A stretch of 36,486 nucleotides of DNA from Albidovulum sp. (GTDB lineage: Bacteria; Pseudomonadota; Alphaproteobacteria; Rhodobacterales; Rhodobacteraceae): contig JAPPFL010000030.1 in assembly GCA_028823855.1 (NCBI GenBank), positions 1 through 36,486 of the forward strand, in the 5' to 3' direction. Numbering within the stretch: the first letter of the stretch is position 1; every line of letters begins with the position of its first letter. The notes under the pieces were generated by a model. That model saw nothing but the letters and a program-made list of their open reading frames with translations, was not told the origin of the DNA and did no database searches. The translations under genes and the position numbers were made by a program. Below are positions 1 to 9,130 of this stretch, piece by piece.

Positions 1-1272
1 CGGAGGCGCGGGCTTCACCGCCTCGCCAGCCTCGACGGGCGCCTCCTCTTCCGCATGGCCGGGCGGATCGACCAGGGCCGCGGCAAGGCCCTCGGACGGA
101 GGCTCCCCGGCATCGGGAACGGCGGGCGCGAGAGCGACGGCGGGTTCGGGAGCAGCCTCCCCGGCCACCGGAGGCGCGGGCTTCACCGCCTCGGCAGCCT
201 CCGCGGGCGGATCCTCTTCCGAAAGGCCGGGCGGATCGACCAGTACCGCGGACAGGTCCTCGGTCGGAGGCTCCCCGGCACCGGGAACGGCGGACGCGAA
301 AGCGCCGGCGGGATCGGAGGCCGCCTCCCCGGCAACCGGAGGCGCGGGCTTCACCGCCTCGCCAGCCTCGACGGGCGCCTCCTCTTCCGCATGGCCGGGC
401 GGATCGACCAGGGCCGCGGCAAGGCCTTCGGACGGCGGATCCCCGGTATCGGGAACGGCGGGCGCGAGAGCGCCGGCTGGATCGGGGGCAGCCTCCCCGG
501 CAACCGGAGGCGCGGGCCTCTCGGCCTCCGCAGACTCGACGGGCACCTCCTCTTCCAAAATGCCCGACGGAGCGACCAGGGCCGCGGCAAGGCCCTCGGC
601 CGGCGGATCCCCGGCATCGGGAACGGCGGGCGCGAGAGCGCCGGCGGGATCGGGGGCCGCCTCCACGGCGACCGGAGGCGCGGGCTTCACCGCCTCGGCA
701 GCCTCCGCGGGCGCCTCCTCTTCCGAAAGGCCGGGCGGATCGACCAGAAATGCGGCAAGGCCCTCGGACGGAGGCTCCCCGGCATCGGGAACGGCGGGCG
801 CGAGAGCGACGGCGGGTTCGGGAGCAGCCTCCCCGGCGACCGGAGGCGCGGGCTTTACCGCCTCGGCAGCCTCGACGAGCGCCTCCTCTTCCGCAAGGCC
901 GGGCGGATCGACCAGGGCCGCGGCAAGGCCCTCGGCCGGCGGATCCCCGGCATCGGGAACGGCGGGCGCGAGAGCGCCGGCGGGATCGGGGGCCGCCTCC
1001 ACGGCGACCGGAGGCGCGGGCTTCACCGCCTCGGCAGCCTCCGCGGGCGCCTCCTCTTCCGAAAGGCCGGGCGGGTCGACCAGGGCCGCGGCAAGGCCCT
1101 CGGCCGGAGGCTCCCCGGCATCGGGAACGGCGGGCGCGAGAGCGACGGCGGGTTCGGGGGCCGCCTCCACGGCGACCGGAGGCGCGGGCCTCTCGGCCTC
1201 CGTAGACTCGACGGGCGCCTCCTCTTCCGAAAGGCCGGGCGGATCGACCAGAACCGCGGCAAGGCCCTCGGC
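1..1272. repeat. Tandem 168-bp coding repeat, about 7.5 copies
   Basis: The anchor GGGCGGATCGAC (or a close variant) starts at 61, 229, 397, 565, 733, 901, 1069 and 1237, exactly 168 bp apart each time. The copy at 565 has a few substitutions. Because 168 is 56 codons, every copy stays in frame in the minus-strand protein. Copies are highly similar and differ mostly by single substitutions that appear to be shared in mosaic fashion between non-adjacent copies, which suggests recombination between units. Confidence 0.95.
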
Positions 1273-1806
1273 TAGCGGGTCTTCGGAATCAACCGAAATG
1301 GCGAGATCGCCAACATTTTCAGATTCCCCGACACGCGGCTCGGCGACAATGGAAACTATAGGCTCGGGCGGGCGATCCATTGACTCCGGCTTGCTAATTC
1401 CAGTCGCGACCTCTTCGCCTTGCGACCCAGATTCATCGAGTGAAGGCGCGGACGCGAATGATTCCGCTGTCCGTTCGATGCTGTCAACTGAATCGCTTTC
1501 GACCAAGGATTGGGCATCCGCGGTTTCCTCGTCATCGATACGCTGCGACGCGACGCTTGGAGCCGCCTCGCTTGAATCGGATTGGTCGTCGACCAATTCT
1601 TCGGCATCTGTCGTTAACGCTGTGTCGGCGTCGCCGGCCGAAATTGCCGGTTCGACTTCAAGCCCGCTCTCGGATATCTCGTCCGGCTCGACTTGAGATT
1701 CCTGAACTTCCCGGTTGACAAAGAATATTGCCAAAAGGCCCAGCACGACGGCAGCCGTGAATATCGCGGCAGTTATGCGCGGAACGTGTGACGACTTTTT
1801 TGGCAT
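1..1806 (-). CDS. Membrane-anchored Ala/Pro/Glu-rich repeat protein, 5' part (runs off left edge); probably an envelope LysM-type protein
   Basis: An uninterrupted reverse-strand frame of 602 codons begins with ATG at 1804-1806 and is still open at base 1, so the C-terminus is missing. The N-terminus is MPKKSSHVPR, then a hydrophobic helix at about residues 11-29 (ITAAIF..LLAIFF), which looks like a signal anchor with the rest in the periplasm. Residues 35-175 are acidic and low in complexity. From about residue 178 on, the protein is a 56-residue module repeated in frame, containing EGLAAALVDPPG, SEEEAP, KPAPPV and APAVPDAGEPP. The plus-strand frames here look open only because of the GC-rich repeat; they give Arg/Gly-rich or Ala/Ser-rich strings with no family character. 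In alphaproteobacteria a single-pass protein with an acidic low-complexity middle and a C-terminal LysM domain often sits divergent to a LOG-family gene, as this one does. The LysM domain itself is outside the window, so that identity is inferred. Confidence 0.72.
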   Translation of the reverse strand, partial: MPKKSSHVPRITAAIFTAAVVLGLLAIFFVNREVQESQVEPDEISESGLEVEPAISAGDADTALTTDAEELVDDQSDSSEAAPSVASQRIDDEETADAQSLVESDSVDSIERTAESFASAPSLDESGSQGEEVATGISKPESMDRPPEPIVSIVAEPRVGESENVGDLAISVDSEDPLAEGLAAVLVDPPGLSEEEAPVESTEAERPAPPVAVEAAPEPAVALAPAVPDAGEPPAEGLAAALVDPPGLSEEEAPAEAAEAVKPAPPVAVEAAPDPAGALAPAVPDAGDPPAEGLAAALVDPPGLAEEEALVEAAEAVKPAPPVAGEAAPEPAVALAPAVPDAGEPPSEGLAAFLVDPPGLSEEEAPAEAAEAVKPAPPVAVEAAPDPAGALAPAVPDAGDPPAEGLAAALVAPSGILEEEVPVESAEAERPAPPVAGEAAPDPAGALAPAVPDTGDPPSEGLAAALVDPPGHAEEEAPVEAGEAVKPAPPVAGEAASDPAGAFASAVPGAGEPPTEDLSAVLVDPPGLSEEDPPAEAAEAVKPAPPVAGEAAPEPAVALAPAVPDAGEPPSEGLAAALVDPPGHAEEEAPVEAGEAVKPAPP

Positions 1807-1916
1807 AAACGCGGGTTCCCGTGTATCCTTGGCACGCAGAATACGCAATCATTACCACTTTTCATACGGGCTATATACAACTACTAGAAAAAATACTCAA
1901 TCTATCGAAATGGGAA

Positions 1917-2507
1917 ATGCCGTCAATGCAAGCCAAAACGCATTCAATTTGCGTATTCTGCGGTTCGCGCACCGGGCGCAACCCCGAATATGCCATTGCC
2001 GCCAAGGAATTTGGAACGGAACTTGCGATACAGGGCTGGCGACTCGTCTACGGCGCTGGCGATATTGGACTCATGGGCGAAGTCGCGAGGGCCGCGCAAT
2101 GCGCAGGCGGCAAGACTTTTGGCGTTATCCCCAAGCAATTAGTCGAATTCGAAGTTGCAAAGCACGATCTAGACAGCCTCGTGGTTACCGAAAATATGCA
2201 CGAAAGAAAAAGCGTTATGTTTATGAACTCCGACGCATTTGTCGTTTTGCCGGGGGGAGTCGGAACTATCGACGAATTCGTCGAGATTCTCACTTGGCGA
2301 CACCTTGGCTTCCACACGAAACCTGTCGGCCTACTCAATATCGGAGGCTACTGGGATTTAACGGTCCGGGCGCTTGGCGGCGTAGTCGAAAAGGGATTCA
2401 CGGAATTCGAACTTTTATCCTACTTCGAGGTTTTAGGATCGGTTGCCGAATCGATTGGATGGCTTCGAGACAAGCTTGCGCTCGGCGATACACGCAATCG
2501 CCCGTAA
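1917..2507 (+). CDS. LOG family protein (TIGR00730; cytokinin riboside 5'-monophosphate phosphoribohydrolase-like)
   Basis: This is a Rossmann-fold nucleosidase of the LOG (lysine decarboxylase-like) family, which cleaves the N-glycosidic bond of nucleoside 5'-monophosphates. From the ATG at 1917 (MPSMQAK) it is 196 residues; the ATG at 1926 (MQAKTHS) is equally possible. The family signatures are clear: CVFCGSRTG near the start, LVYGAGDIGLMG, FGVIPKQL, MHERK and the PGGVGTIDE phosphate-binding and catalytic motif. The open frame extends back to 1821, but that stretch resembles nothing and would be an unusual N-terminal extension. The gene is divergent from the repeat protein, with about 110 bp between the two starts. 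Family assignment is secure; the physiological substrate is not shown by sequence. Confidence 0.9.
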   Translation: MPSMQAKTHSICVFCGSRTGRNPEYAIAAKEFGTELAIQGWRLVYGAGDIGLMGEVARAAQCAGGKTFGVIPKQLVEFEVAKHDLDSLVVTENMHERKSVMFMNSDAFVVLPGGVGTIDEFVEILTWRHLGFHTKPVGLLNIGGYWDLTVRALGGVVEKGFTEFELLSYFEVLGSVAESIGWLRDKLALGDTRNRP

Positions 2508-2593
2508 TCGGCGGGCTCGAATCGCATGCGCTTCGCCCGCCAACTGCGGATTGGAATCGAATAGTCGTTGTAATGGCCTAGCCTTGGATGGTC

Positions 2594-3196
2594 CTAGCCA
2601 AGCCGCTGGGCGACATTTTCCCAGTTGACGAGATTGTCAAGGAAATTCGAAATATACGCCGGGCGCTTGTTTCGAAAATCTATGTAGTAGGAATGCTCCC
2701 AAATGTCGCATCCAAGGAGTGCCGTCTGCCCGAAGCAAAGTGGATTCACGCCGTTTTCAGTTTTGGTCACTTTCAACGACCCGTCAGAGTCGGCGACCAG
2801 CCAGCACCAGCCCGAACCGAATTGCCCGACGCCTGCCGCGACGAACTGATCCTTGAACGACTCTGTCGAACCGAATGAATCCTTGATTTTTTCTTCCAGT
2901 TCAGAAGGAATTGAAGAATTCCCCGGGCCCATCATTTCCCAAAATTGACAATGATTCCAATGCTGGGAAGCGTTGTTAAAGACGCCGTTCTGGGCGACGG
3001 AACCGCTCTCGTAGGAGCCTGCGACGATGTCCTCCAATGATTTGCCTTCCCATTCGGTTCCGGCGATCAATTTGTTTCCATTGTCCACATAGGCCTTGTG
3101 GTGAAGATCATGGTGGAATTCAAGCGTTTCTCTCGACATTCCGTTTTCGGCGAGAGCATCATGAGCATAGGGAAGATCGGGTAATTCAAAAGCCAT
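2594..3196 (-). CDS. sodB: Superoxide dismutase [Fe]
   Basis: A complete 200-residue Fe/Mn-type superoxide dismutase, the usual length, which converts superoxide to peroxide and oxygen in the cytoplasm. The four metal ligands are visible: His28 (in FHHDLHH), His82 (in QHWNHCQFW), Asp164 and His168 (in CDIWEHSYY). The glutamine in NNASQHWNH sits in the position used by iron enzymes for second-sphere hydrogen bonding, and the AGVGQFGSGW segment is also typical, so iron is the likelier metal. The start ATG at 3194-3196 gives MAFELPDLPY, matching family N-termini. Transcribed alone, converging on the LOG gene. Confidence 0.95.
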   Translation of the reverse strand: MAFELPDLPYAHDALAENGMSRETLEFHHDLHHKAYVDNGNKLIAGTEWEGKSLEDIVAGSYESGSVAQNGVFNNASQHWNHCQFWEMMGPGNSSIPSELEEKIKDSFGSTESFKDQFVAAGVGQFGSGWCWLVADSDGSLKVTKTENGVNPLCFGQTALLGCDIWEHSYYIDFRNKRPAYISNFLDNLVNWENVAQRLG

Positions 3197-3687
3197 CTGT
3201 TTTGCCTCATTTGATTTCTAAGAACGATTCTCTTGGGAGTGGCGATTCACGACACAGCCCCGCTTGCGCCTTTTCATAGCGGATGCGCCCGTGCCAACGC
3301 AACCGTCGTTGCGACCAGCAATCGGCAAGGGCAGGACTTCGCATAATCTCGATTTGCCGAAGACCCTTTCCAGACCAATGAGCTCTCGGCAAGCGGAAGC
3401 AGCCGACAAAGTTTTCATCGCAATGCCGAAGCGTTTCGGCGCGGCGAAAAAGATTTCTTTTGGCAGGCACGGTCTTCCCAGCGGTTCCGACCAAGGGGAA
3501 CCGGGAATAGCGAAGCGGCGATATACGTTTAAAGGAAATCAGAATCCTCCGCTCGGAGCGGCGTTGCATTCGAAATTTACGAATGGATCGCTCGCAATGC
3601 GTCTGGTTAAGCGGCGGGGCCGGGCTGGAACTCGCCGAAGGTTGCTTTGCCGGCACATGACAGTCCATGCAGACAATTTATCCGTTT
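3197..3687. other. Intergenic stretch, no gene recognised
   Basis: About 490 bp lies between the 3' end of the TSUP permease gene and the start of sodB, both on the minus strand. Frames are open on both strands, but the translations are Arg/Ser-rich and match no family I know. It must contain the sodB promoter at its left edge. I see no tRNA, hairpin-plus-T terminator or repeat. Confidence 0.5.
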
Positions 3688-4440
3688 TCAGTCAAAAAAT
3701 GGCAGACCCGAAACAGCAGACAGCGCAATCATGGCGTAGGCAATCCGGCGATAAACAAGCTCGCGTTCCGGATCGAACAATAGTGCGCCGATTCCGATTC
3801 CCGTGGCGTACGGCACGGTTGCCATGATGCCGATTGCTACAGGAACCGATTCGAGAAGCCCTCGTATCGCAAATACACCGAGAATTTGAAGGTCCGCCAA
3901 AACGAGATAAACGGTATTGTTCGCTCGAATGGCAGCCGCGGGCAGCGTGCTTGCCATGTAAAGCATAATGACGGGCGGACCCGGAATGCCTATGGATCCG
4001 GCAAGAAGTCCGCCCAGGCATCCAGTTCCGTAAACCATGGCGCGGGTAAGTACGCCCCTGTATCGAAGGCCGAGGACAAGGGCCACCAAAAGCAGTAGAG
4101 CTACCGACGAAACCGCGTAGCGAAAAAAATCGGTTGCCATGACCAATAACATGGCAACGCCTAGCGGAACGCCGACAAGCGAACCGCCGGCCAGTCTTAG
4201 AATGTCCGGGGGATGTCCATCTCGCAAAGCTCTGGGAATGAGAAACAGCGGCGCAATCAGATCCATGACGATCAATGCCGTCAATGCCCACACTGGAGGC
4301 AGTACGGAGGCGGCAAAGGGCAGATAGATCATCGCCGTGCCGAAACCGGAAAACCCGCGCGCCAAGCCAGCCAGAAAACTACCGGCGACGATCCAAATCA
4401 ATCCATCGATTGCCAGCGCGGGAGCAAAAAAATCGATCAC
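3688..4440 (-). CDS. TSUP (TauE/SafE) family membrane permease
   Basis: A 250-residue integral membrane protein of the TauE/SafE family, whose members move sulfite, sulfoacetate or other organosulfonates and small anions. It has the family pattern of two repeated halves of hydrophobic helices. The first carries GSFLAGLARGFSGFGTAM, the glycine-rich first signature; the second carries GGLLAGSIGIPGPPVIM, the equivalent in the second half. About eight membrane segments can be counted. Translation starts at GTG (4438-4440), which overlaps the secF stop codon (GTGA), so it is translationally coupled to secF and is the last gene of the yajC-secD-secF operon. The substrate cannot be read from sequence. 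Confidence 0.88.
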   Translation of the reverse strand: MIDFFAPALAIDGLIWIVAGSFLAGLARGFSGFGTAMIYLPFAASVLPPVWALTALIVMDLIAPLFLIPRALRDGHPPDILRLAGGSLVGVPLGVAMLLVMATDFFRYAVSSVALLLLVALVLGLRYRGVLTRAMVYGTGCLGGLLAGSIGIPGPPVIMLYMASTLPAAAIRANNTVYLVLADLQILGVFAIRGLLESVPVAIGIMATVPYATGIGIGALLFDPERELVYRRIAYAMIALSAVSGLPFFD

Positions 4441-5411
4441 TTATCGCCGGCGGAAAATCGCGTGCCGGTCCCGCCGTCCGGCTTGGACCAGTCTCGCTTG
4501 ACGCCGAGCCTCAATAGTATGTTCGTAGCGATGAATACGGAAGAATAGGTTCCTACAATAACTCCCCAGATCATGGCAAAGACAAAGCCTCGAATTACGT
4601 CGCCGCCGAACACGTAAAGCGCGATAAGCGCGATTAGCGTCGTTGCCGAGGTCATAACCGTGCGCGAGAGCGTTTCGTTGATTGAAAGGTTTAGAACGTT
4701 CGAAAGAGGCCGCCCGCTGAATTTTCTTAGGTTTTCCCGCACCCTATCGAAAACAACGACCGTATCGTTGAGGGAATAGCCGACAATCGTTAGAATTGCG
4801 GCAATTATGGCTAAATCGAATTTTATACCGAGAATGGCAAATATGCCTAGCGTTAGCACTACATCGTGAATGAGTGCCGCGACCGCTCCAAGTGAGAACT
4901 GCCACTCAAATCTAACCCAGATGTAGAAAAGGACAGCGCAAATCGCCAGCAAAACGGCGATTATCGCCTTTTGGATAAGTTCTCCTGAAACCTTTGGACC
5001 GACGCTCTCGACTAGCGGGAACTTCATATCGGGGTCAATGCCGCGCAAAGCCTCCTCAACCGCTCTCACTGTCTCAACCGATACCGACTCGTCGCCTTCC
5101 TGAGCTTCTATGCGGATCATGGCTACGTTTTCGTCGTCGCCAAAAGTCGGGTCGAACACCTCCGAAATCGAAATGTCGCCAAGATCCAGCCTGTTCAGTG
5201 TCGAGCGGTATTCGCCGACGTTCACGGGCAGCGCACTTTCCGTTCGAATCGTTGTGCCGCCGCGAAAGTCGATTCCGAAATTCAGGCCGACGAACGCGAC
5301 AAGAGCGACGGACGCAAGCAGCAGTACGGCCGAACCTCCGACCGCCGCTTTCGCAAAGCGGAAAAAATCCCAGTCAGTTTTCGACGGAACGATTTTCAGC
5401 CTAAGCGCCAT
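4437..5411 (-). CDS. secF: Protein translocase subunit SecF
   Basis: A 324-residue SecF, the partner of SecD in the inner-membrane complex that uses the proton gradient to complete Sec-dependent export. After a cytoplasmic N-terminus and the first membrane helix (residues about 24-46) comes the GIDFRGGT motif. A periplasmic domain of about 100 residues follows, then five helices. SLNDTVVVFDRVREN is the conserved cytoplasmic-end motif of the SecD/F RND fold, and the next segment has the usual NETLSRT. It begins 4 bp after the secD stop and overlaps the TSUP gene at its end. Length and motif order are normal. Confidence 0.97.
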   Translation of the reverse strand: MALRLKIVPSKTDWDFFRFAKAAVGGSAVLLLASVALVAFVGLNFGIDFRGGTTIRTESALPVNVGEYRSTLNRLDLGDISISEVFDPTFGDDENVAMIRIEAQEGDESVSVETVRAVEEALRGIDPDMKFPLVESVGPKVSGELIQKAIIAVLLAICAVLFYIWVRFEWQFSLGAVAALIHDVVLTLGIFAILGIKFDLAIIAAILTIVGYSLNDTVVVFDRVRENLRKFSGRPLSNVLNLSINETLSRTVMTSATTLIALIALYVFGGDVIRGFVFAMIWGVIVGTYSSVFIATNILLRLGVKRDWSKPDGGTGTRFSAGDK

Positions 5412-5415
5412 GGCT

Positions 5416-7080
5416 CTATACCATCACAGTCTTGGGACGCCGCCAAGCAAACCATGTCGCGATCATCAGCCTAGTGACAAACACGGCGGTGAAGACCGAG
5501 GTTACGATGCCTATGCCAAGTGTGACAGAAAACCCTCTGACCGGTCCGGATCCCATTGCAAATAATATCACTGCTGCGATCAGCGTTGTGAAATTAGCGT
5601 CTAGAATTGCCGACAGCGCACGCTCGTAGCCGAGTTCGATCGCTTTGGCCGGACCCTTTGCGGATTTCATTTCTTCGCGTATTCGTTCGAAAACCAGTAC
5701 GTTGGCATCAACCGCCATTCCGATCGTTAGAACGATTCCGGCAATACCAGGCAACGTAAGCGTTGCGCCGATCACCGAAAGCAGTCCGAAAATCAGAGCC
5801 ATGTTCAGGATGAGGGCAGCATTGGCGAAGACCCCGAAAAGCCCGTAGCTTGCGGTCATGAAGACAAGGACGGCCCCGAATGCCAGAACGCAAGCGATTC
5901 TGCCGGCGTCAATTGAGTCTTGGCCCAGTTCCGGTCCGACGGTCCTTTCCTCCAAGAATGTCATCCGCGCCGGAAGCGCGCCTGCGCGCAGCAGGATCGC
6001 TAGTTGAGTAGACTCTTCTACAGTGAATCTACCTGTGATGATTCCGGAACCGCCCGATATGTGAGCCTGGATAACAGGAGCCGATACAACCTCGCCGTCG
6101 AGAACGATTGCGAACGGGGAGCCAATGTTGGCAGCGGTGTAGTCGCCAAACCTGCGAGCGCCTGAAGGATTGAATCGAAAGGTAACCGCGGGCAATCCGT
6201 TCTGGTCGAATCCCGGCTGCGCGTCGGTCAGATCTTCGCCGCCCACAACGGGAGTTTTCTCCAGAACGTAGAATTGGCCCGGCTCGTCAAGAGAAGGGAG
6301 CAGGATTTCTCTTGGACCGATCGTCGAGTCCCGATTGGTCGTTCTCGTAACGACCGGATGAAAGGTAAGCCTCGCCGTTGTTCCAATGATTTCCTTGAGT
6401 TCTTCTGCTGAACCGATCCCGGGAACCTGGATTAAAATTCTCTTGCTGCCCTGTCTTTGGATAGTAGGCTCTCTCGTGCCGACTTCATCTATGCGTCGCC
6501 TGATGATTTCGAGCGACTGCCGCAATGTGCGTTCATCCGTCGCCGCGATTTCGGCATCCGACAGCCTAACGACCACGGTGTCGCCCACCGCCTCTGCCTC
6601 AATGTCGCTGCCTCCGGCGCCTGTCAGGGAAACAAGCGGCCTAGCCAGAGCGCGCACCGCCTCTACGGCAACGGAGATGTTCTCCGGCCGCGAAACTCGA
6701 ACGACCAATTCGCTCGGTTCAGCGGGCTGCCGCCGGATTGTGCCGATTGAATCGCGTCGCGTTCGCAACGCATCGCGTATGTCCGGCCACATGCCGTCCA
6801 TACGCTCGGCGTAAACGTCGTTGACTTCGACTTCGGCTAGCAGGTGCGCGCCTCCGCGAAGGTCTAGACCTAGATTTACGATCTTCGAGGGAAGCCAAGC
6901 CGGCCATGCGTATAATTCGCTTTCCAGCTGGGGTGTACGTGGCTCGCCGATATCAAGCGATCGGACAGCGTCGTTGTGGCGTTCCACGCGGCTGTAAAAC
7001 CCGTTGGGCAGCGCGGCCACGATTCCGGCGGCGCACAATCCCCAAACAAGAATTTTTTTCCAGAGCGCAAATTGCAGCAT
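5416..7080 (-). CDS. secD: Protein translocase subunit SecD
   Basis: A 554-residue SecD. An N-terminal helix (about 7-25) is followed by the periplasmic P1 domain containing NLGLDLRGG (about 69-76) and VPGIGSAEELK, then the C-terminal RND-like membrane domain. That domain has GPELGQDSI just before helix 2, and VLTIGMAVDANVLVFERIREE with the conserved Asp used in proton coupling. The last segment ends in an arginine-rich tail. The gene starts with ATG at 7078-7080, 29 bp downstream of yajC, in the order yajC-secD-secF that is general in bacteria. No truncation or missing motif is seen. Confidence 0.97.
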   Translation of the reverse strand: MLQFALWKKILVWGLCAAGIVAALPNGFYSRVERHNDAVRSLDIGEPRTPQLESELYAWPAWLPSKIVNLGLDLRGGAHLLAEVEVNDVYAERMDGMWPDIRDALRTRRDSIGTIRRQPAEPSELVVRVSRPENISVAVEAVRALARPLVSLTGAGGSDIEAEAVGDTVVVRLSDAEIAATDERTLRQSLEIIRRRIDEVGTREPTIQRQGSKRILIQVPGIGSAEELKEIIGTTARLTFHPVVTRTTNRDSTIGPREILLPSLDEPGQFYVLEKTPVVGGEDLTDAQPGFDQNGLPAVTFRFNPSGARRFGDYTAANIGSPFAIVLDGEVVSAPVIQAHISGGSGIITGRFTVEESTQLAILLRAGALPARMTFLEERTVGPELGQDSIDAGRIACVLAFGAVLVFMTASYGLFGVFANAALILNMALIFGLLSVIGATLTLPGIAGIVLTIGMAVDANVLVFERIREEMKSAKGPAKAIELGYERALSAILDANFTTLIAAVILFAMGSGPVRGFSVTLGIGIVTSVFTAVFVTRLMIATWFAWRRPKTVMV

Positions 7081-7109
7081 GCCAAAAATCGCCTAACGTA
7101 GCGAATCGT

Positions 7110-7427
7110 TCAGGAGGTGGGCTCGGTCTTGTTCAATACCTGCGAAATAGTTGACCGGACGACTCTGATTCGCACGCTTTCCGCAATCTCGACCTCGACT
7201 TCGTTTTCGTCTTTGACCTTTGCAATTTTGCCAATCACACCGCCTTGGGTTACGACTTGATCTCCCCGGCGCAAATTTGCGACCATTTCTCGGTGCATTT
7301 TCGCTTTTCTCTGCTGCGGCCGAATCAGCAAAAAGTACATGATCACGAATATTAGTACTAGGGGAAGTATATTGGCCAAACCGAAACCGGCTCCGCCCGT
7401 CTGCGCATAAGCTGGATTGACCAACAT
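7110..7427 (-). CDS. yajC: Sec translocase accessory protein YajC
   Basis: A 105-residue small membrane protein of the YajC family, which associates with SecDF in the inner membrane. One hydrophobic helix (about 18-38, ILPLVLIFVIMYFLLIRPQ) carries the diagnostic FLLIRPQQRKAK at its cytoplasmic end. A short beta-rich domain follows with LRRGDQVVTQGGVIGKI, the usual YajC signature. It is the first gene of the minus-strand operon yajC-secD-secF-TSUP. Its start, ATG at 7425-7427, faces serS across a shared upstream region. Confidence 0.95.
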   Translation of the reverse strand: MLVNPAYAQTGGAGFGLANILPLVLIFVIMYFLLIRPQQRKAKMHREMVANLRRGDQVVTQGGVIGKIAKVKDENEVEVEIAESVRIRVVRSTISQVLNKTEPTS

Positions 7428-7746
7428 TTATGACCCTCGCGATTTGCGATCGCGCGTGCGACCGCTCCTTGAAGCGCGGAACCCTACTCTCGACTCGCTG
7501 CCAATGCAAGGCGTTCGCATGAGTGCTCAAGATCGGAAACGACTACAGGCCGCGGGACGCGAATATGCCTCGCCGGCAACCTTGTAGTTTACCAATGACC
7601 GACAACCTTCCAGCTGAAACCGCAATATCGGCGCAACACAAGAAAAATTTTATTCTCCCGTGCCATCGCTACGCTTTGAGCGGTTCAATCTTCCGCGCTC
7701 ATAATGCATATAGGCGTTCGGCAGCAATAGGGTATGGGATTCGCCC
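7428..7746. promoter_or_regulatory. Divergent intergenic region between yajC and serS
   Basis: About 320 bp separates the two divergent start codons, so it must hold the promoters for the yajC operon and for serS. No frame in it has family character, no tRNA fold was found, and I could not fix individual -35/-10 boxes with confidence. T-box riboswitches are not expected in this lineage, and no T-box signature is seen. Confidence 0.5.
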
Positions 7747-9039
7747 GTGCACGACATACGACGTATTAGAGATCGTCCGAAAGAATTTGATTCCGCCCTC
7801 GCGCGACGTGGATTCGAACCGGTTGCTCGGGCTGTTTTGAAAATCGACACCGAGCGGCGAAAGAAAATTCGCAGCGCCGAAATCGCTCAGGCCGAAAGAA
7901 ATGCCGCCTCGTCGGCAATAGGCAAAGCGAAATCAATAGGCGACCAAGCGGAATTCGAGCGACTGCGCTCGGTCGTTGCCGGTAAACGTGCTGAAATATC
8001 CACTCTGGAAGACGAAGCATCCGCTGCGAATGCCGAACTGGAGGAATTTCTCCTCGGCATACCCAATTTGCCGGCGAGCGATGTTCCTGACGGGGATGAC
8101 GAATCGAGCAATCTCGAAATCAGGAGCTGGGGCAAACCTCGAACGCTAGATTTCGAACCGGCACCGCACCACGAAATCCTAGCTGTGCGCAAAGGCATGG
8201 ATTTGGAAACCGCCGCCAAGTTATCCGGAACCAGATTCATGCTTCTTTCGGGCGCTATCGCAAAGCTTCACCGCGCGCTCGCTCAATTCATGATCGACAT
8301 CCAGGTCGAAGAAAACGGGCTGACAGAAGTTTGGGTGCCAGTTCTCGTTCGCGAGGAAACGATGGTCGGAACCGGGCAGCTACCTAAATTCGCGCATGAC
8401 TCGTATCGAACAACGGAAGGACATTGGTTGGTGCCGACAGCGGAAGTTCCGCTGACAAACATAGTCGGCGGACGCATTGTCGATGAAAGCTATTTGCCGA
8501 GGCGGTTTTGCGCGCACACCCAGTGCTTCCGTTCCGAGGCCGGTGCCGCCGGTCGCGACACAGCGGGAATGCTGCGCCAGCACCAATTCGAGAAAGTTGA
8601 AATGGTGTCAGTTACGACACCTGACGAAAGCAAAGCCGAATTGAGCAGAATGACCCGTTGCGCGGAATCGATTCTCGAAAGGCTGGAAATCCCTTACAGA
8701 ACCGTTGTACTTTGCACAGGGGACATGGGGTTCAGCGCCATGAAGACTCATGATGTCGAAGTGTGGCTTCCCGGCCAAGGCGCGTACCGCGAGATCAGCT
8801 CGGTCTCTGTATGCGGCGACTTTCAGGCTCGACGGATGAATGCCCGTTTTCGCCCGGCATCCGGCGGTCCGGTGGAATTCGTGCATACGCTGAACGGTTC
8901 GGGGCTAGCAGTCGGACGTACTTTGATTGCCGTTCTGGAGAACGGACAGCGGGCGGACGGTAGCGTGCAGCTTCCGAGCTCGCTGGCTTCCTATCTCGGC
9001 GGCAAGCGAGCAATTCTTCCATCCGGCGATTTCGCATGA
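7747..9039 (+). CDS. serS: Serine--tRNA ligase
   Basis: A 430-residue class II seryl-tRNA synthetase that charges tRNA-Ser (and tRNA-Sec) with serine using ATP. The N-terminal long coiled-coil arm that grips the tRNA variable arm spans roughly residues 25-105 and is rich in Glu, Lys, Arg and Ala. The catalytic core follows. Motif 2 is seen as [18 protein letters not shown] with [10 protein letters not shown], and motif 3 near the end is [30 protein letters not shown] is the usual serine-pocket region. The start is GTG at 7747 (encoding [11 protein letters not shown]), where the family N-terminus begins. Followed by surE after 91 bp. Confidence 0.97.
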   Translation: MHDIRRIRDRPKEFDSALARRGFEPVARAVLKIDTERRKKIRSAEIAQAERNAASSAIGKAKSIGDQAEFERLRSVVAGKRAEISTLEDEASAANAELEEFLLGIPNLPASDVPDGDDESSNLEIRSWGKPRTLDFEPAPHHEILAVRKGMDLETAAKLSGTRFMLLSGAIAKLHRALAQFMIDIQVEENGLTEVWVPVLVREETMVGTGQLPKFAHDSYRTTEGHWLVPTAEVPLTNIVGGRIVDESYLPRRFCAHTQCFRSEAGAAGRDTAGMLRQHQFEKVEMVSVTTPDESKAELSRMTRCAESILERLEIPYRTVVLCTGDMGFSAMKTHDVEVWLPGQGAYREISSVSVCGDFQARRMNARFRPASGGPVEFVHTLNGSGLAVGRTLIAVLENGQRADGSVQLPSSLASYLGGKRAILPSGDFA

Positions 9040-9130
9040 TTACAATCGAAATTCTGCCGATGACGACCAACAACAAAGAGAGTACCGCCACATAGCAGTG
9101 CGGTCGACGGCAAGCGAGAATCCTCCCTCC

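Noticed and set aside
55-1696. Long plus-strand frames (406 and 378 codons) in the repeat region
   Set aside because: They are shadows of the GC-rich repeat. The Arg/Gly-rich and Ala/Ser/Thr-rich translations have no signal, domain or ribosome binding site, whereas the minus frame has a membrane anchor and a sensible acidic composition.
7805-7830. GGATTCGAACCGG, resembling a tRNA T-arm
   Set aside because: It lies inside serS at the expected coding frame, and no cloverleaf can be built around it.
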